Positions 1 through 8,459 of a DNA stretch of 64,000 nt are shown here, one piece after another. The notes under the pieces are model-generated. The model was not told the origin of the DNA. It was given only the letters and a program-made list of their open reading frames with translations, and did no database searches. The translations under genes and the position numbers were made by a program. Source of the DNA: Chitinophagaceae bacterium (lineage in GTDB: Bacteria; Bacteroidota; Bacteroidia; Chitinophagales; Chitinophagaceae); the NCBI GenBank assembly GCA_016710745.1, contig JADJVB010000010.1:62001-126000 (forward strand), given 5' to 3'. Position 1 is the first letter of the stretch. Every line of letters starts with the position of its first letter.

Positions 1-2
1 TT

Positions 3-535
3 ATTGAAAAACTTAATAAACAAGACCTCCCCACATCGTCCTCATGGATATCAACATGCCCGACATGGACGGCTTCGAAACCACGCAATGGCTTAAAGTG
101 AACCACCCGGAGGTGCATGTACTGGCCCTCAGCATGTACGATAATGAAACCTCCATCATCCGCATGCTCAAATGCGGCGCCAAGGGCTATATTTTAAAAG
201 ACAGTGAACCGGCCGAACTGCGAACCGCCATTGATGCTATTATAAACAAGGGCTTTTATTACAGCGACCTCGTGAGCGGCAAACTCATGCACGCCATCAA
301 TAAACTGGACGATGGTGGTGACGGCCTTAAAAACCTGGTACCGCTCAACGACCGGGAAACCGATTTTTTAAAATACGCCTGCAGCGAACTTACCTATAAG
401 GAAATTGCCGATAAAATGTTTGTGAGCCCCCGCACCATCGACGGTTACCGCGACGCGCTTTTTGAAAAACTGCAGGTTAAAACCAGGGTGGGCCTGGTGA
501 TGTATGCGATTAAGAACGGGGTTGTTAATATTTAG
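3..535 (+). CDS. NarL/LuxR-type response regulator, 5'-truncated, apparent frameshift
   Basis: This is a DNA-binding response regulator cut by the window start. Frame 3 (positions 3-32) reads IEKLNKQDLP, and frame 2 continues from about position 35 as IVLMDINMPDMDGFE, which is the phospho-acceptor block of a receiver domain (Asp at 47-49). Joining the two needs one extra base (G) between 32 and 33, so a 1-nt deletion is likely. The first ATG of the open part (44) lies inside the receiver domain and is not a real start. The C-terminal GerE helix-turn-helix (LTYKEIADKMFVSPRTIDGY) begins about residue 115 of the open part. No kinase is visible in the window next to it. It converges on the CHASE2/caspase operon, which makes that operon a possible partner (inference). 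Confidence 0.8.
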
Positions 536-538
536 CCC

Positions 539-558
539 AAAAAAGATGTCATCTTTTT
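539..558. terminator. Bidirectional terminator between convergent genes
   Basis: AAAAAGATG and CATCTTTTT are perfectly complementary around a single central base. The A-tract and T-tract serve as the U-run for transcripts from either side. The hairpin overlaps the stop codon of the CHASE2 gene and follows the response-regulator stop by a few bases. Confidence 0.55.
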
Positions 559-1694
559 GAAGTCTCCTTCTTATAATGCTTCTTATAAAAATCCATGAAA
601 AATTTGACAGTTAACAAATAGGTGAGCAGCAGCGAAAAAGACGTTTGTACCGAAAAGATCAACTCCGATAACACGGCCAACAACAGGCAGATACCAAAAA
701 AGGAAACATAGCTGTTCACAAATACCTGCATCAGCAGATCCACCAGCGGATACTTCCGAATATCCGGCGCCTTAACTTTACCAAAAAACAGGAGCCAACT
801 CACCCCGGCCAGCGCCGCAACCATAAACAGGGCCCACCACCAACTCACAGAGCCCCGGTTTCGGATCGAAAGGTAGCTGTTGAGTATAATGAGCGGACCC
901 GGTATATTGCCCACCGGACTGTAGTGCACATCCGTATCGAAATTACCCACTACAATAAATTTATGCTCGAGAAACTTGTGGTAAAATGAATCTGTTTGCG
1001 ACAACAGCAGCAGCTCGCCCAGGTTATAATACGGATAGGATTTCGTTTCAAAAATATCCCCGGAGCGGATATAGTACCGCGGATAAATGGATCTGAAATC
1101 GAGAAAAGACCTGGGGTATTGCTTCCTGTCGATCTGCTCCAGCATGACCACCGGCGTGGTTTTCAGACTATCCCGGTAAACCAGTTTGAACTTCGAAAAA
1201 CCGCCCGTGATCGTCACATAATCCGACAGCGCCATGTTTACCGGTATAACCGGTTTTTGAATGCTGTCGTTGATGATATGATAGGGAAATAAATATCTGG
1301 TGCAACGGGATGCCTGCGCCAACAGCGCCGTATCGTCATCATCCGGAAATTCCAAAAAGATATCGCACAATAAAAAATGATGCCGGTTGCCATGATCGGC
1401 CAGCAGGCCTACAAACTGTGCCAGCCTGGCTCGGTCGGTTATCACCGTTTCACCAAATTCGTAGGGATCGCTCACCAGTTTGATATCGCGGGACACATTT
1501 ACAAAAACAAAATCATGATCGTATCGCGGCGACCGCTCTAAAAACCGGTGCCTCACCTGGTCAACTTTCTTCATAAATGTTTCGTCAACCCCCGATGAGT
1601 AGGAACTGTTGCCCACCATCCATAATAACATGAACAGAAAGATGCCGTGTATAACTGCAACAAGTACCCGATCCCTTTTTTTTAAAGCCTTCAC
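549..1694 (-). CDS. CHASE2-domain membrane protein without an output domain
   Basis: 381 residues. An N-terminal membrane segment (about residues 10-28, VAVIHGIFLFMLLWMVGN) is followed by a large extracytoplasmic region of CHASE2 type (about 35-280). It carries the family's FVFVNV start, the FLLCDIFLEFPDDDD segment and the KFIVVGNFDTDVHYSPVGNIPG segment. The C-terminus holds about three transmembrane helices (residues 285-370) and ends in a short basic tail. CHASE2 domains are extracellular sensors normally joined to kinase, cyclase or GGDEF outputs. Here the protein stops after the membrane helices, so any signal must pass to a separate partner. It is the last gene of an operon 36 bp behind the TPR-caspase gene. 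The ligand is unknown. Confidence 0.75.
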   Translation of the reverse strand: MKALKKRDRVLVAVIHGIFLFMLLWMVGNSSYSSGVDETFMKKVDQVRHRFLERSPRYDHDFVFVNVSRDIKLVSDPYEFGETVITDRARLAQFVGLLADHGNRHHFLLCDIFLEFPDDDDTALLAQASRCTRYLFPYHIINDSIQKPVIPVNMALSDYVTITGGFSKFKLVYRDSLKTTPVVMLEQIDRKQYPRSFLDFRSIYPRYYIRSGDIFETKSYPYYNLGELLLLSQTDSFYHKFLEHKFIVVGNFDTDVHYSPVGNIPGPLIILNSYLSIRNRGSVSWWWALFMVAALAGVSWLLFFGKVKAPDIRKYPLVDLLMQVFVNSYVSFFGICLLLAVLSELIFSVQTSFSLLLTYLLTVKFFMDFYKKHYKKETSKR

Positions 1695-1730
1695 GACTGA
1701 AATTGATTTATTGAACTGAACTACCGCTGA

Positions 1731-4382
1731 CTATTTTTTGATAAACACAAACTCACCACCTTCGTCTCCCACATTTTTTATGGCAGCATACTGCGGCAGG
1801 TTGTCGGTGTTGTTGATGATGGCCTTGTAAAAGCCATCGAATAATTCTTTGGCGCTCACATACTTTTGCGTATTCTCTTTTAAAGATTTTTTCAGGTAAT
1901 GCATCAGCAGGCTGTTGTCGGGCACGGGCTCCAGGTTGCCACTGGCCATGATCTTCCGGCTCGGCATCTTATACTGTTGCTGTATATATTTATTGGCGTC
2001 TGAATCCAGGCTGCGGGTGAAAGCGCCGCTAAAACAGGCGTCGGCGATCAGCAGAATATGCCTGGCCGTACTGCGTTTCAACGCCCGGTTAATATCATCC
2101 TGCGAAATATAACTGGCCGTTTGCCCTTTTTTTGCCGATACCGGTATCCAATAACCGTCTACATTATCAAACCTGTCTTTTTCGGCAATGCCATGGCCTG
2201 CATAAAAGATCAGCAGGTTATCGTTTTCGGTAAGTGAATTACAGCGCTGAATGATGGATTCCATAATGTCTTCGCGGCCCATATTGTACAGGGTATCAAT
2301 ATCGGTAGCTGAGAAACTGTACTGATTCTCCAATATGCTTTTCAATTCGGTTGCATCCTTCACCGGGTTTTTCAGATCGGGAATGGCCTCATCCACATAT
2401 TCATTCTCGGCAATGAGTATCGCATAATATTTTGGGCTGGCTTCGGCAACCAGTGATATTTCGGGTTCCGAAATACTTCTATTCGGCGCGGCGGCACCGG
2501 TTAAGGTAAACTTTTCACTGGCTTCGTTACCCTGCATATCCGTTGCCGTTACCAGTAGTTCATTGTTGCCTTCCTTCAGTGGCAGCTCGGTAATGAACAA
2601 CCCATCTTTTTCGGCATCGGCAACCGGCACGCCATTGATTTTTATGGCCGAAATACCCGAAATATCTTTGGCTCTTCCAATGATCTGCGTTTTGCCATTG
2701 TCCGATTCAATATCGATTGCTTTGGAAGGTATTGGATGCAGGATCTCGATCGTTGGGGGCGTCTTATCAACCTTGATCTGCTCCGTGATCTTTTTTTCTA
2801 CTTCCACGATGCGAAGTTTTACATCGGGCTGACTGGCATTGATGGCCAGCAGCTGGTCGTACATCAAGGGCATCGGTAAGCTGGTTCTTTTTTCCAGGAT
2901 ATACCCCGTTAACTCGCTGATAGCAGATAAGCTGCCGTTAAAACCAGATTCGTCTTTTCCGTCCAGGAACCTGAACAGACTTTCTGCCTCCTGCAGGTTT
3001 TTTAATGCACGCTCATAATCTTTATTGGCAGCGCCGTTTGTAACGGCTTCGATATATTTTCGATAGTAGGCGTAATTGGGTTCGGTATCAATATCTGTTT
3101 TGATACCCAGATTGGTATAGGTATTATAATATTCAGCAGCTTCGGTAAACTGGTGAAGCCGGGCAAGTGATTCAATGATATTGTAATAGCTGTAGCCGTA
3201 ATTCGGGTTCAACGAGATCGCTTTTTTATTGGCTTCAACCGACTCGGCATATTTTCCCATTTTATAGTAAAGGGCTGCCTTATTGTAGTACGGACTGTAA
3301 TTATTGGGATCGAGTGCGATGGCATTATCACAGTCGGCCAGGGCACCTTCGTAATCCTTTAAAATACGCCTGATCACCGACCTGGTTACAAACGCCTTTT
3401 CGTAACCCGGGTCTATTTCTAAAACCTTATCACAATCTGCCGTGGCATCGGCATAATCCTTCTGATCGAGTTTAACAGATACCCGGCCCATGTATCCGTT
3501 TATATTTCGCGAATCAATTTCTATCACTTTGTTATAATCCGCAGTGGCACCTAAAAGATCTTTCTGGCTGCGTTTGATGGCCGCACGGCCAATCCATCCG
3601 TTTAAAAACCTGGGATCAATTTCGATCGTTTTTGTATAATCGGCTTTCGCACCATCAATATCTTTCAGCAACAGTTTCGTGTTGGCCCGGTTATAATAGC
3701 CGTTTACCTTTTGAGGTTCCAACGCGATCAGCTTATCAAAATCCACTAACGCTTCTTCATATTTACTCACTTGCAACAGTAAAATGGCCCTGTTGAACCT
3801 CGCATTTGAATAATTGGGATCCAACTCAATTACCTTGCCATAATCGGCCAACGCTCCGGCGTTGTCGTTTTGTTCGGCATTCAAAACAGCCCTGCTGAAG
3901 TAAGCGTTTGGATAAAGAGGGTCCAGTTCAATGGTTTTGCTATAATCTGCTTTAGCCTCCGTAAAATTCTTCTGACTATAATTTATATTTCCCCGCTGAT
4001 AATACGCTGTTTTATTGGCGGAATCTTTGGCAATGACCACATTATAGTCGGTTTTCGCCTCATCCATTTTTTGTTGGTTATACCGGGCATTGCCCCTGCT
4101 CAGGTAGGCTTTAAAATATTCGGGATTTATTTCGATGGCCTTGCTGTAATCTGCAATGGCTCCGTCATAATTTTTAAGCCTGTTCTTTACATTACCGCGG
4201 TTATAATAGGCAAATATATTGTTGGCATCCAGCTCCACTGCCTTATCGTAATCTGCCAACGCACCTTCATAATCTTTATTGCTGTATTTGGAATTGCCCA
4301 TTTCGATGAGGTCGCCGGCAGTTTGTGCTGAAACCGAAATCAGGAAAGAAAATAAAAAGACAGTAGCAACAATTTTTTTCAT
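1731..4382 (-). CDS. Exported TPR-repeat caspase-family (peptidase C14) protein
   Basis: 883 residues. A Sec signal peptide (cleavage near SVSAQ, residue 20) is followed by about ten to eleven 34-residue TPR repeats (about 25-400), a linker, a region with an Ig-like fold (about 545-640, with GRAKDISGISAIKINGVPV and NNELLVTATD), then a caspase-like domain (about 655-880) starting KYYAILIAENEYVDEAIPDL. The catalytic dyad is visible as His in IFYAGHG and Cys in IADACFSG. Metacaspase-like C14 peptidases usually cut after Arg/Lys or Asp, but the specificity here cannot be read. The signal peptide places protease and TPRs outside the cytoplasm, which is unusual for a caspase homologue. It lies between a secreted unknown (131 bp upstream) and CHASE2 (36 bp downstream), so they are probably cotranscribed. 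Confidence 0.85.
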   Translation of the reverse strand: MKKIVATVFLFSFLISVSAQTAGDLIEMGNSKYSNKDYEGALADYDKAVELDANNIFAYYNRGNVKNRLKNYDGAIADYSKAIEINPEYFKAYLSRGNARYNQQKMDEAKTDYNVVIAKDSANKTAYYQRGNINYSQKNFTEAKADYSKTIELDPLYPNAYFSRAVLNAEQNDNAGALADYGKVIELDPNYSNARFNRAILLLQVSKYEEALVDFDKLIALEPQKVNGYYNRANTKLLLKDIDGAKADYTKTIEIDPRFLNGWIGRAAIKRSQKDLLGATADYNKVIEIDSRNINGYMGRVSVKLDQKDYADATADCDKVLEIDPGYEKAFVTRSVIRRILKDYEGALADCDNAIALDPNNYSPYYNKAALYYKMGKYAESVEANKKAISLNPNYGYSYYNIIESLARLHQFTEAAEYYNTYTNLGIKTDIDTEPNYAYYRKYIEAVTNGAANKDYERALKNLQEAESLFRFLDGKDESGFNGSLSAISELTGYILEKRTSLPMPLMYDQLLAINASQPDVKLRIVEVEKKITEQIKVDKTPPTIEILHPIPSKAIDIESDNGKTQIIGRAKDISGISAIKINGVPVADAEKDGLFITELPLKEGNNELLVTATDMQGNEASEKFTLTGAAAPNRSISEPEISLVAEASPKYYAILIAENEYVDEAIPDLKNPVKDATELKSILENQYSFSATDIDTLYNMGREDIMESIIQRCNSLTENDNLLIFYAGHGIAEKDRFDNVDGYWIPVSAKKGQTASYISQDDINRALKRSTARHILLIADACFSGAFTRSLDSDANKYIQQQYKMPSRKIMASGNLEPVPDNSLLMHYLKKSLKENTQKYVSAKELFDGFYKAIINNTDNLPQYAAIKNVGDEGGEFVFIKK

Positions 4383-4513
4383 ATTCGGTTCTTTTGCATT
4401 TTTGGTTCATAACCAGCCGGTGAACAGGTATGATCGCGATTTCCAAAAAACAACAGTTCTGATCTGGAAAATATAAATATTCGACAAATAATGGCAGTGG
4501 CACCGCTCCGTTA

Positions 4514-5332
4514 TCAAAGCCTGTTATACATATCGATCAGCTTTTGTTCATCCGGCTTGCCATACATTTGATAGATCTGTGTATAGATCTCCTTTAAAAT
4601 TTCATTGTCGGGGGCGCCGCTCATAGCCTGCCTGATTCCCCGCATAATGTCAATGCATTCTTCTTTACTCATGAACGCTACTTCAATGGCAACGATCAAC
4701 CTGGTTTTTTTATCCGTTGTATAATTTTCGAGATAGCCCAGGTTGAGTTCGCCGGCACTTCGGCTATATAATGTATTATTAAAAACCAGGTCCTCCCGGG
4801 TGATCAATAAGGTTTTATCACGCACCAGCAGTTTATGATTAACCGGTTTAGCGGCGACCAGCTGAAGAAAGAAAAAGTTCACTTTATTATCAACATTGGT
4901 ATACGTGCGGCCAGGCAGTTTTACCCGAAGGGTGTCGATCACCAGAAATTTATTATTGATGGCCGGGTCGGTTTTGAAATAGGCTTCCAATGATACCGGC
5001 GCCTCGTCAATAGCCCTGGAACTCAGCCTGACGTTCTTTGCGTGCAACTCCAGAAAATCTTTAACCAGTATCACAAATTTGTTATCGGCAGTTGCTTTGG
5101 CATTTTGCGATGATACTACAAACCTGCCCTTGGCAGGATGCAGCAGGATCAATACACTTTCCTTAGAGCCCAGGTTCACTTTATCAGCCAGTAAAAGTTT
5201 TGTGCCGGGTTTAATGGCCGATCCGTCGGCTTTAAATGCAGTTCCCTTTACCACGGTAACAAAATAGGTATCCTGCGCAAAACAGCTTGCCAGCAAAAAT
5301 AAAAGTACGGTTGTTAAAAAATATTTTTTCAT
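4514..5332 (-). CDS. Secreted protein of unknown function, operon partner of TPR-caspase
   Basis: 272 residues with a signal peptide (LLFLLASCFAQ, cut near residue 19; a Cys lies just before, so a lipoprotein is possible but less likely). Residues 22-100 are beta-rich with a start like FecR/SH3-type surface domains (YFVTVVKGTAFKADGSAIKPG, with GTKLLLADKVNLGSKESV). The C-terminal third is helical (KEECIDIMRGIRQAM; IYTQIYQMYGKPDEQKL). I do not recognise the family. Order and spacing make it the first gene of the caspase/CHASE2 operon, so a role as substrate, sensor or inhibitor of that cassette is the natural hypothesis. Nothing in the sequence proves it. Confidence 0.7.
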   Translation of the reverse strand: MKKYFLTTVLLFLLASCFAQDTYFVTVVKGTAFKADGSAIKPGTKLLLADKVNLGSKESVLILLHPAKGRFVVSSQNAKATADNKFVILVKDFLELHAKNVRLSSRAIDEAPVSLEAYFKTDPAINNKFLVIDTLRVKLPGRTYTNVDNKVNFFFLQLVAAKPVNHKLLVRDKTLLITREDLVFNNTLYSRSAGELNLGYLENYTTDKKTRLIVAIEVAFMSKEECIDIMRGIRQAMSGAPDNEILKEIYTQIYQMYGKPDEQKLIDMYNRL

Positions 5333-5424
5333 TACACACCTGCGGGTTTAGCTTTTAAAAATAAAAAAAATAGCGCACAATAAAATAAAAAGCGGTAAGC
5401 GTTGTCGAAAAGAAATCAGCCGTT

Positions 5425-7079
5425 TCAGTTACCAAAAACTTTTTTTCCTCCGCTATAGGTTGCCAATACCTTGGCTTTCAATATATCTGCAGCCGGGCAA
5501 TTCATCAGATCGGTATCCAGCATAATAAAATCAGCAAACTTGCCTTTCTCCAGGCTCCCTTTTTGGGTTTCTTCAAAACTGGCTTTGGCCGCCCAGATGG
5601 TCATACCCCTGAGGGTTTGTTCTCTTGTTAATGCATTTTCCATCTGGTATCCACCCGCCGGAAACCCTTTGGCATCCTGCCTTACAGCCGCTGCAAAAAA
5701 AGTTTTTAACGGACTGATGTCTTCTACCGGAAAATCAGTTCCCAGCGGGATCCAGTTGTTTTCTTTTAATAATTGCTGATAGGCATAAGCGCCTTTAACC
5801 CTTACCGGACCCAACCTGTCGCCGGCCCAGTACATATCGCTGGTGGCATGAGTAGGTTGCACTGAGGGTATGATACTATAATCGCCAAAAAAGTGAAAAT
5901 CTTTTTCGTTAATCACCTGCGCATGCTCCACACGCCAGCGCAGGTCATTTGTTTCTTTCAGGTATTTGGCATAGATGGTAAGTATGGTTCTGTTGCCACT
6001 GTCGCCGATGGCATGGGTACACATTTGCCAGCCTTTTTGGTAAATCATACCCGCAACCGAATCAAAATGCTCGGGCTTGCTCAACAGAAAGCCCGACCAG
6101 TCCGGTTTATCACTATACGGTTGCAGTAAACTGGCTCCTCTTGAACCTAGCGCCCCATCAGCATATACTTTAAATGAACTTACATTCAGGTAATCGGTTT
6201 TTATTTTCCCTCTTTTAAAAGCGTAATCATAATTTTTCTGAACATCGCTTAGCATCACATTTATTCTCATTTTTAATTCGCCCGACCGCTGCATGGCTTC
6301 TATCAGCTCAACACCTTCAAAATCCAGTCCGCAATCATGCAAAGAAGTAAGGCCCACCGCAAAACAATTCGTTTGCGCCAGCAGCAGCGATGCCTTCACC
6401 TGTTCTGTTTTTGCGTCCGGAATTTTCACCGACACCAGGTCCACCGCATTGTCAACCAGTAAGCCGGTCAGTTTCCCGTCTTTCACTTCCACATCTCCAC
6501 CGGTTAGTTTAACTCCGGCTTTTAGGCCAGCCAGTTCAAGGGCTTTTTGATTAGCCATGGCAGCGTGTCCATCGATGCGGCTGATCAGAACCGGCCTGTC
6601 GGGAAATAGTTCATTCAACCTGCTATTGCTTGGAAAGTCCTTAGCTGCCCAATCATTTTGATCCCAACCCCGGCCGGTTAACCAGGCACCATCGGGCAGG
6701 GTTTTGGCAAATTCCACACAGCGGTTGAGTACGGCTTCCCAGCTTTCTGTTTCAACAAGATTTACCCGTTGTAAACTCGATCCATAGCCCATAAAATGTG
6801 CATGGGCATCGTTAAACCCCGGAAAAACAGTTTTACCACCGGCATCCGTTATTGAATCTGATTGGTATTGTTTTAATATCTCCTCATTTTTTCCGATGGC
6901 AATAATTTTACCGTCTTTTACAGCCATCGCTTCGGCCATCGAAAAATTATCGTCAACGGTGTAGATCTTTGCATGGTGGATGATGAGGTCGGCTTTTTGG
7001 CTGGTGTTACACGAAGAAAAATGAAGAAGCAGCTTATTATGCACAGAGAATAACTTGGTAACCACTTTTTTAGCAGCAT
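5425..7079 (-). CDS. YtcJ-type metal-dependent amidohydrolase, lipoprotein, apparent frameshift in signal peptide
   Basis: An amidohydrolase of the YtcJ/AepA group, normally about 540-560 residues. The body shows the metal-binding FPGFNDAHAHF near the N-terminus, HAAM, MCTHAIGDSGNRT, RVEHAQVI and PLGTDFPVEDISPL, as expected of the TIM-barrel fold; the substrate is unknown. The long open frame begins only at a GTG (7065) and reads HFSSCNTSQKAD. The ATG at 7079 in another frame encodes a good lipoprotein leader, MLLKKWLPSYSLCIISCFFIF. Adding one A to the five-A run at 7017-7021 joins them into leader plus FSSC lipobox plus enzyme. I annotate from 7079 and treat the missing base as a sequencing error or a real inactivating or phase-type mutation. 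Confidence 0.8.
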
Positions 7080-7197
7080 GGTAATAGATTTAGGTTTCAA
7101 AAATAAGATAAATGCGATGAAGGGATAAGATATTATCGGCGAAAATCCGTTCAATCCCCGGAAATGGTGTTCCATCTTTCAAACGTATCTTTACAGC

Positions 7198-8286
7198 ATG
7201 CAATTCCACAAGATCATCAATGCCAAAATAAAAAATGAATCGGACCGGCCGATGATGAAAAAGGATCTGTTCCCGGTATCCGGGCGCCTGCAGAAATACC
7301 TGCAGACATACGGCCGGGATATCAAATTGCCTGTTGCTTACAAAGACCTGCTAAACTACAGGCATACCACGGCGTTAAGAAACAAAAAAGGAAAACTAAC
7401 ACACTGGGAAACGGCCATCTACGACCTCAAGGAAATGGAGTTCTTAAAAGAGGGATTGATAAAAACCTATGCGGCCTTAAAAACCGAGGGAAATCTCAGA
7501 TACACCAAACACCTGGATGTGGAACGAATTGATTTTTGCGAATTTGGCAACAGTGTGCCTTTCCGCGTTCGCATTATCAACCGCATCAACGACAACTACG
7601 ATCATTACTATATTAAGGCCGAAGATGCTTCCCGTATTTACGGGCTTGAGCTGGAAGACCTGTTAAGTCCGAACCGTATCCGGTTCCTTTCGCACAAAGG
7701 CACTTTGATAGAGGAGCATATTGCGGGTATCCCCGGAGATGTTTTTTTGGAAGATTATTTGCAACTGCCCGAAACAAACAAGATCCGTATTGCCAAAGAG
7801 TTTGTGAAATTTAACGAACGTTGTTTTGCCCGCCTGCTTGGCGACATGCGGAGCTATAATTTTGTGGTTGACATTACGCCCGATATTGAAGACTACCAAT
7901 ACCGCCTGCGGGCCATTGATTTTGATCAACAGAGTTATGAGGGCCGTAAAAACCTGTACCTGCCGCAGTTTTACCGGGAGAACAATGAATATGTTGAGTT
8001 GGTTTTAAAAACCCTCAGTCCCGAAGTGATTGAACAGTACCAGATGGAAGAACAAACGGCCATGGCCTACCGCGCCATCGCAGGCCGGCGTCAATTGATG
8101 GAATTACTCAGCATCATGATAAAAGATGAGTTATCTGAATACTACAAAATTAAAATGCTTCGGGAAGAATTGAATGCGCATTTTGATACCAACTATTTTT
8201 CCAAATGCAGTACCATGGGTACTATTGTAAAGCGGCAGTTAAAACTGGTTTTACAAAAACACCTGCAACAGATTGTGCCCGGTTAA
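7198..8286 (+). CDS. Conserved protein of unknown function, possible degenerate kinase-like fold
   Basis: 362 residues, no signal peptide or membrane segment, so probably cytoplasmic. I do not recognise a named family. Around residues 215-250 it has LLGDMRSYNFVVD followed about 20 residues later by RAIDFDQQ. This resembles the catalytic loop (HxD/GDxxxxN) and metal-binding DFD of the protein-kinase/aminoglycoside-kinase fold, but no clear Gly-loop or Lys is obvious, so this is inference only. The N-terminus may start at 7198 or at the tandem ATGs at 7252/7255. A -7-like TATCTTTA (7186-7193) sits only a few bases before 7198, which would favour the later start. It is divergent from the amidohydrolase gene. 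Confidence 0.6.
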   Translation: MQFHKIINAKIKNESDRPMMKKDLFPVSGRLQKYLQTYGRDIKLPVAYKDLLNYRHTTALRNKKGKLTHWETAIYDLKEMEFLKEGLIKTYAALKTEGNLRYTKHLDVERIDFCEFGNSVPFRVRIINRINDNYDHYYIKAEDASRIYGLELEDLLSPNRIRFLSHKGTLIEEHIAGIPGDVFLEDYLQLPETNKIRIAKEFVKFNERCFARLLGDMRSYNFVVDITPDIEDYQYRLRAIDFDQQSYEGRKNLYLPQFYRENNEYVELVLKTLSPEVIEQYQMEEQTAMAYRAIAGRRQLMELLSIMIKDELSEYYKIKMLREELNAHFDTNYFSKCSTMGTIVKRQLKLVLQKHLQQIVPG

Positions 8287-8459
8287 GAAATCATTCCCGC
8301 AAAGGCGCAACGGCCGCAAATCTTTGATAATCTGTATACAGTTTATTTTTCGTTCCTGGTGCCCGTGCGAATGGCGGGCCGGGCAGATTTTTGTGGGATT
8401 AACATTTGTAACCGCTTCATTAAATCATTATTTTTAACCTTTATTGTGTTATTTATTTT
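8287..8459. other. Intergenic region with degenerate dispersed repeat
   Basis: 173 bp before ligA. The first part (CGCAAAGGCGCAACGG...) has the look of the short GC-rich dispersed intergenic repeats common in this phylum, and GCCCG/CGGGC arms around 8361-8380 could form a small hairpin. The last 60 bp are AT-rich and should hold the ligA promoter, but no clean TAnnTTTG box is seen. Confidence 0.35.

Noticed and set aside
44..535. Complete 163-residue response regulator starting at ATG 44
   Set aside because: The start falls inside a receiver domain just before the phospho-acceptor Asp, and upstream homologous residues occur in another frame.
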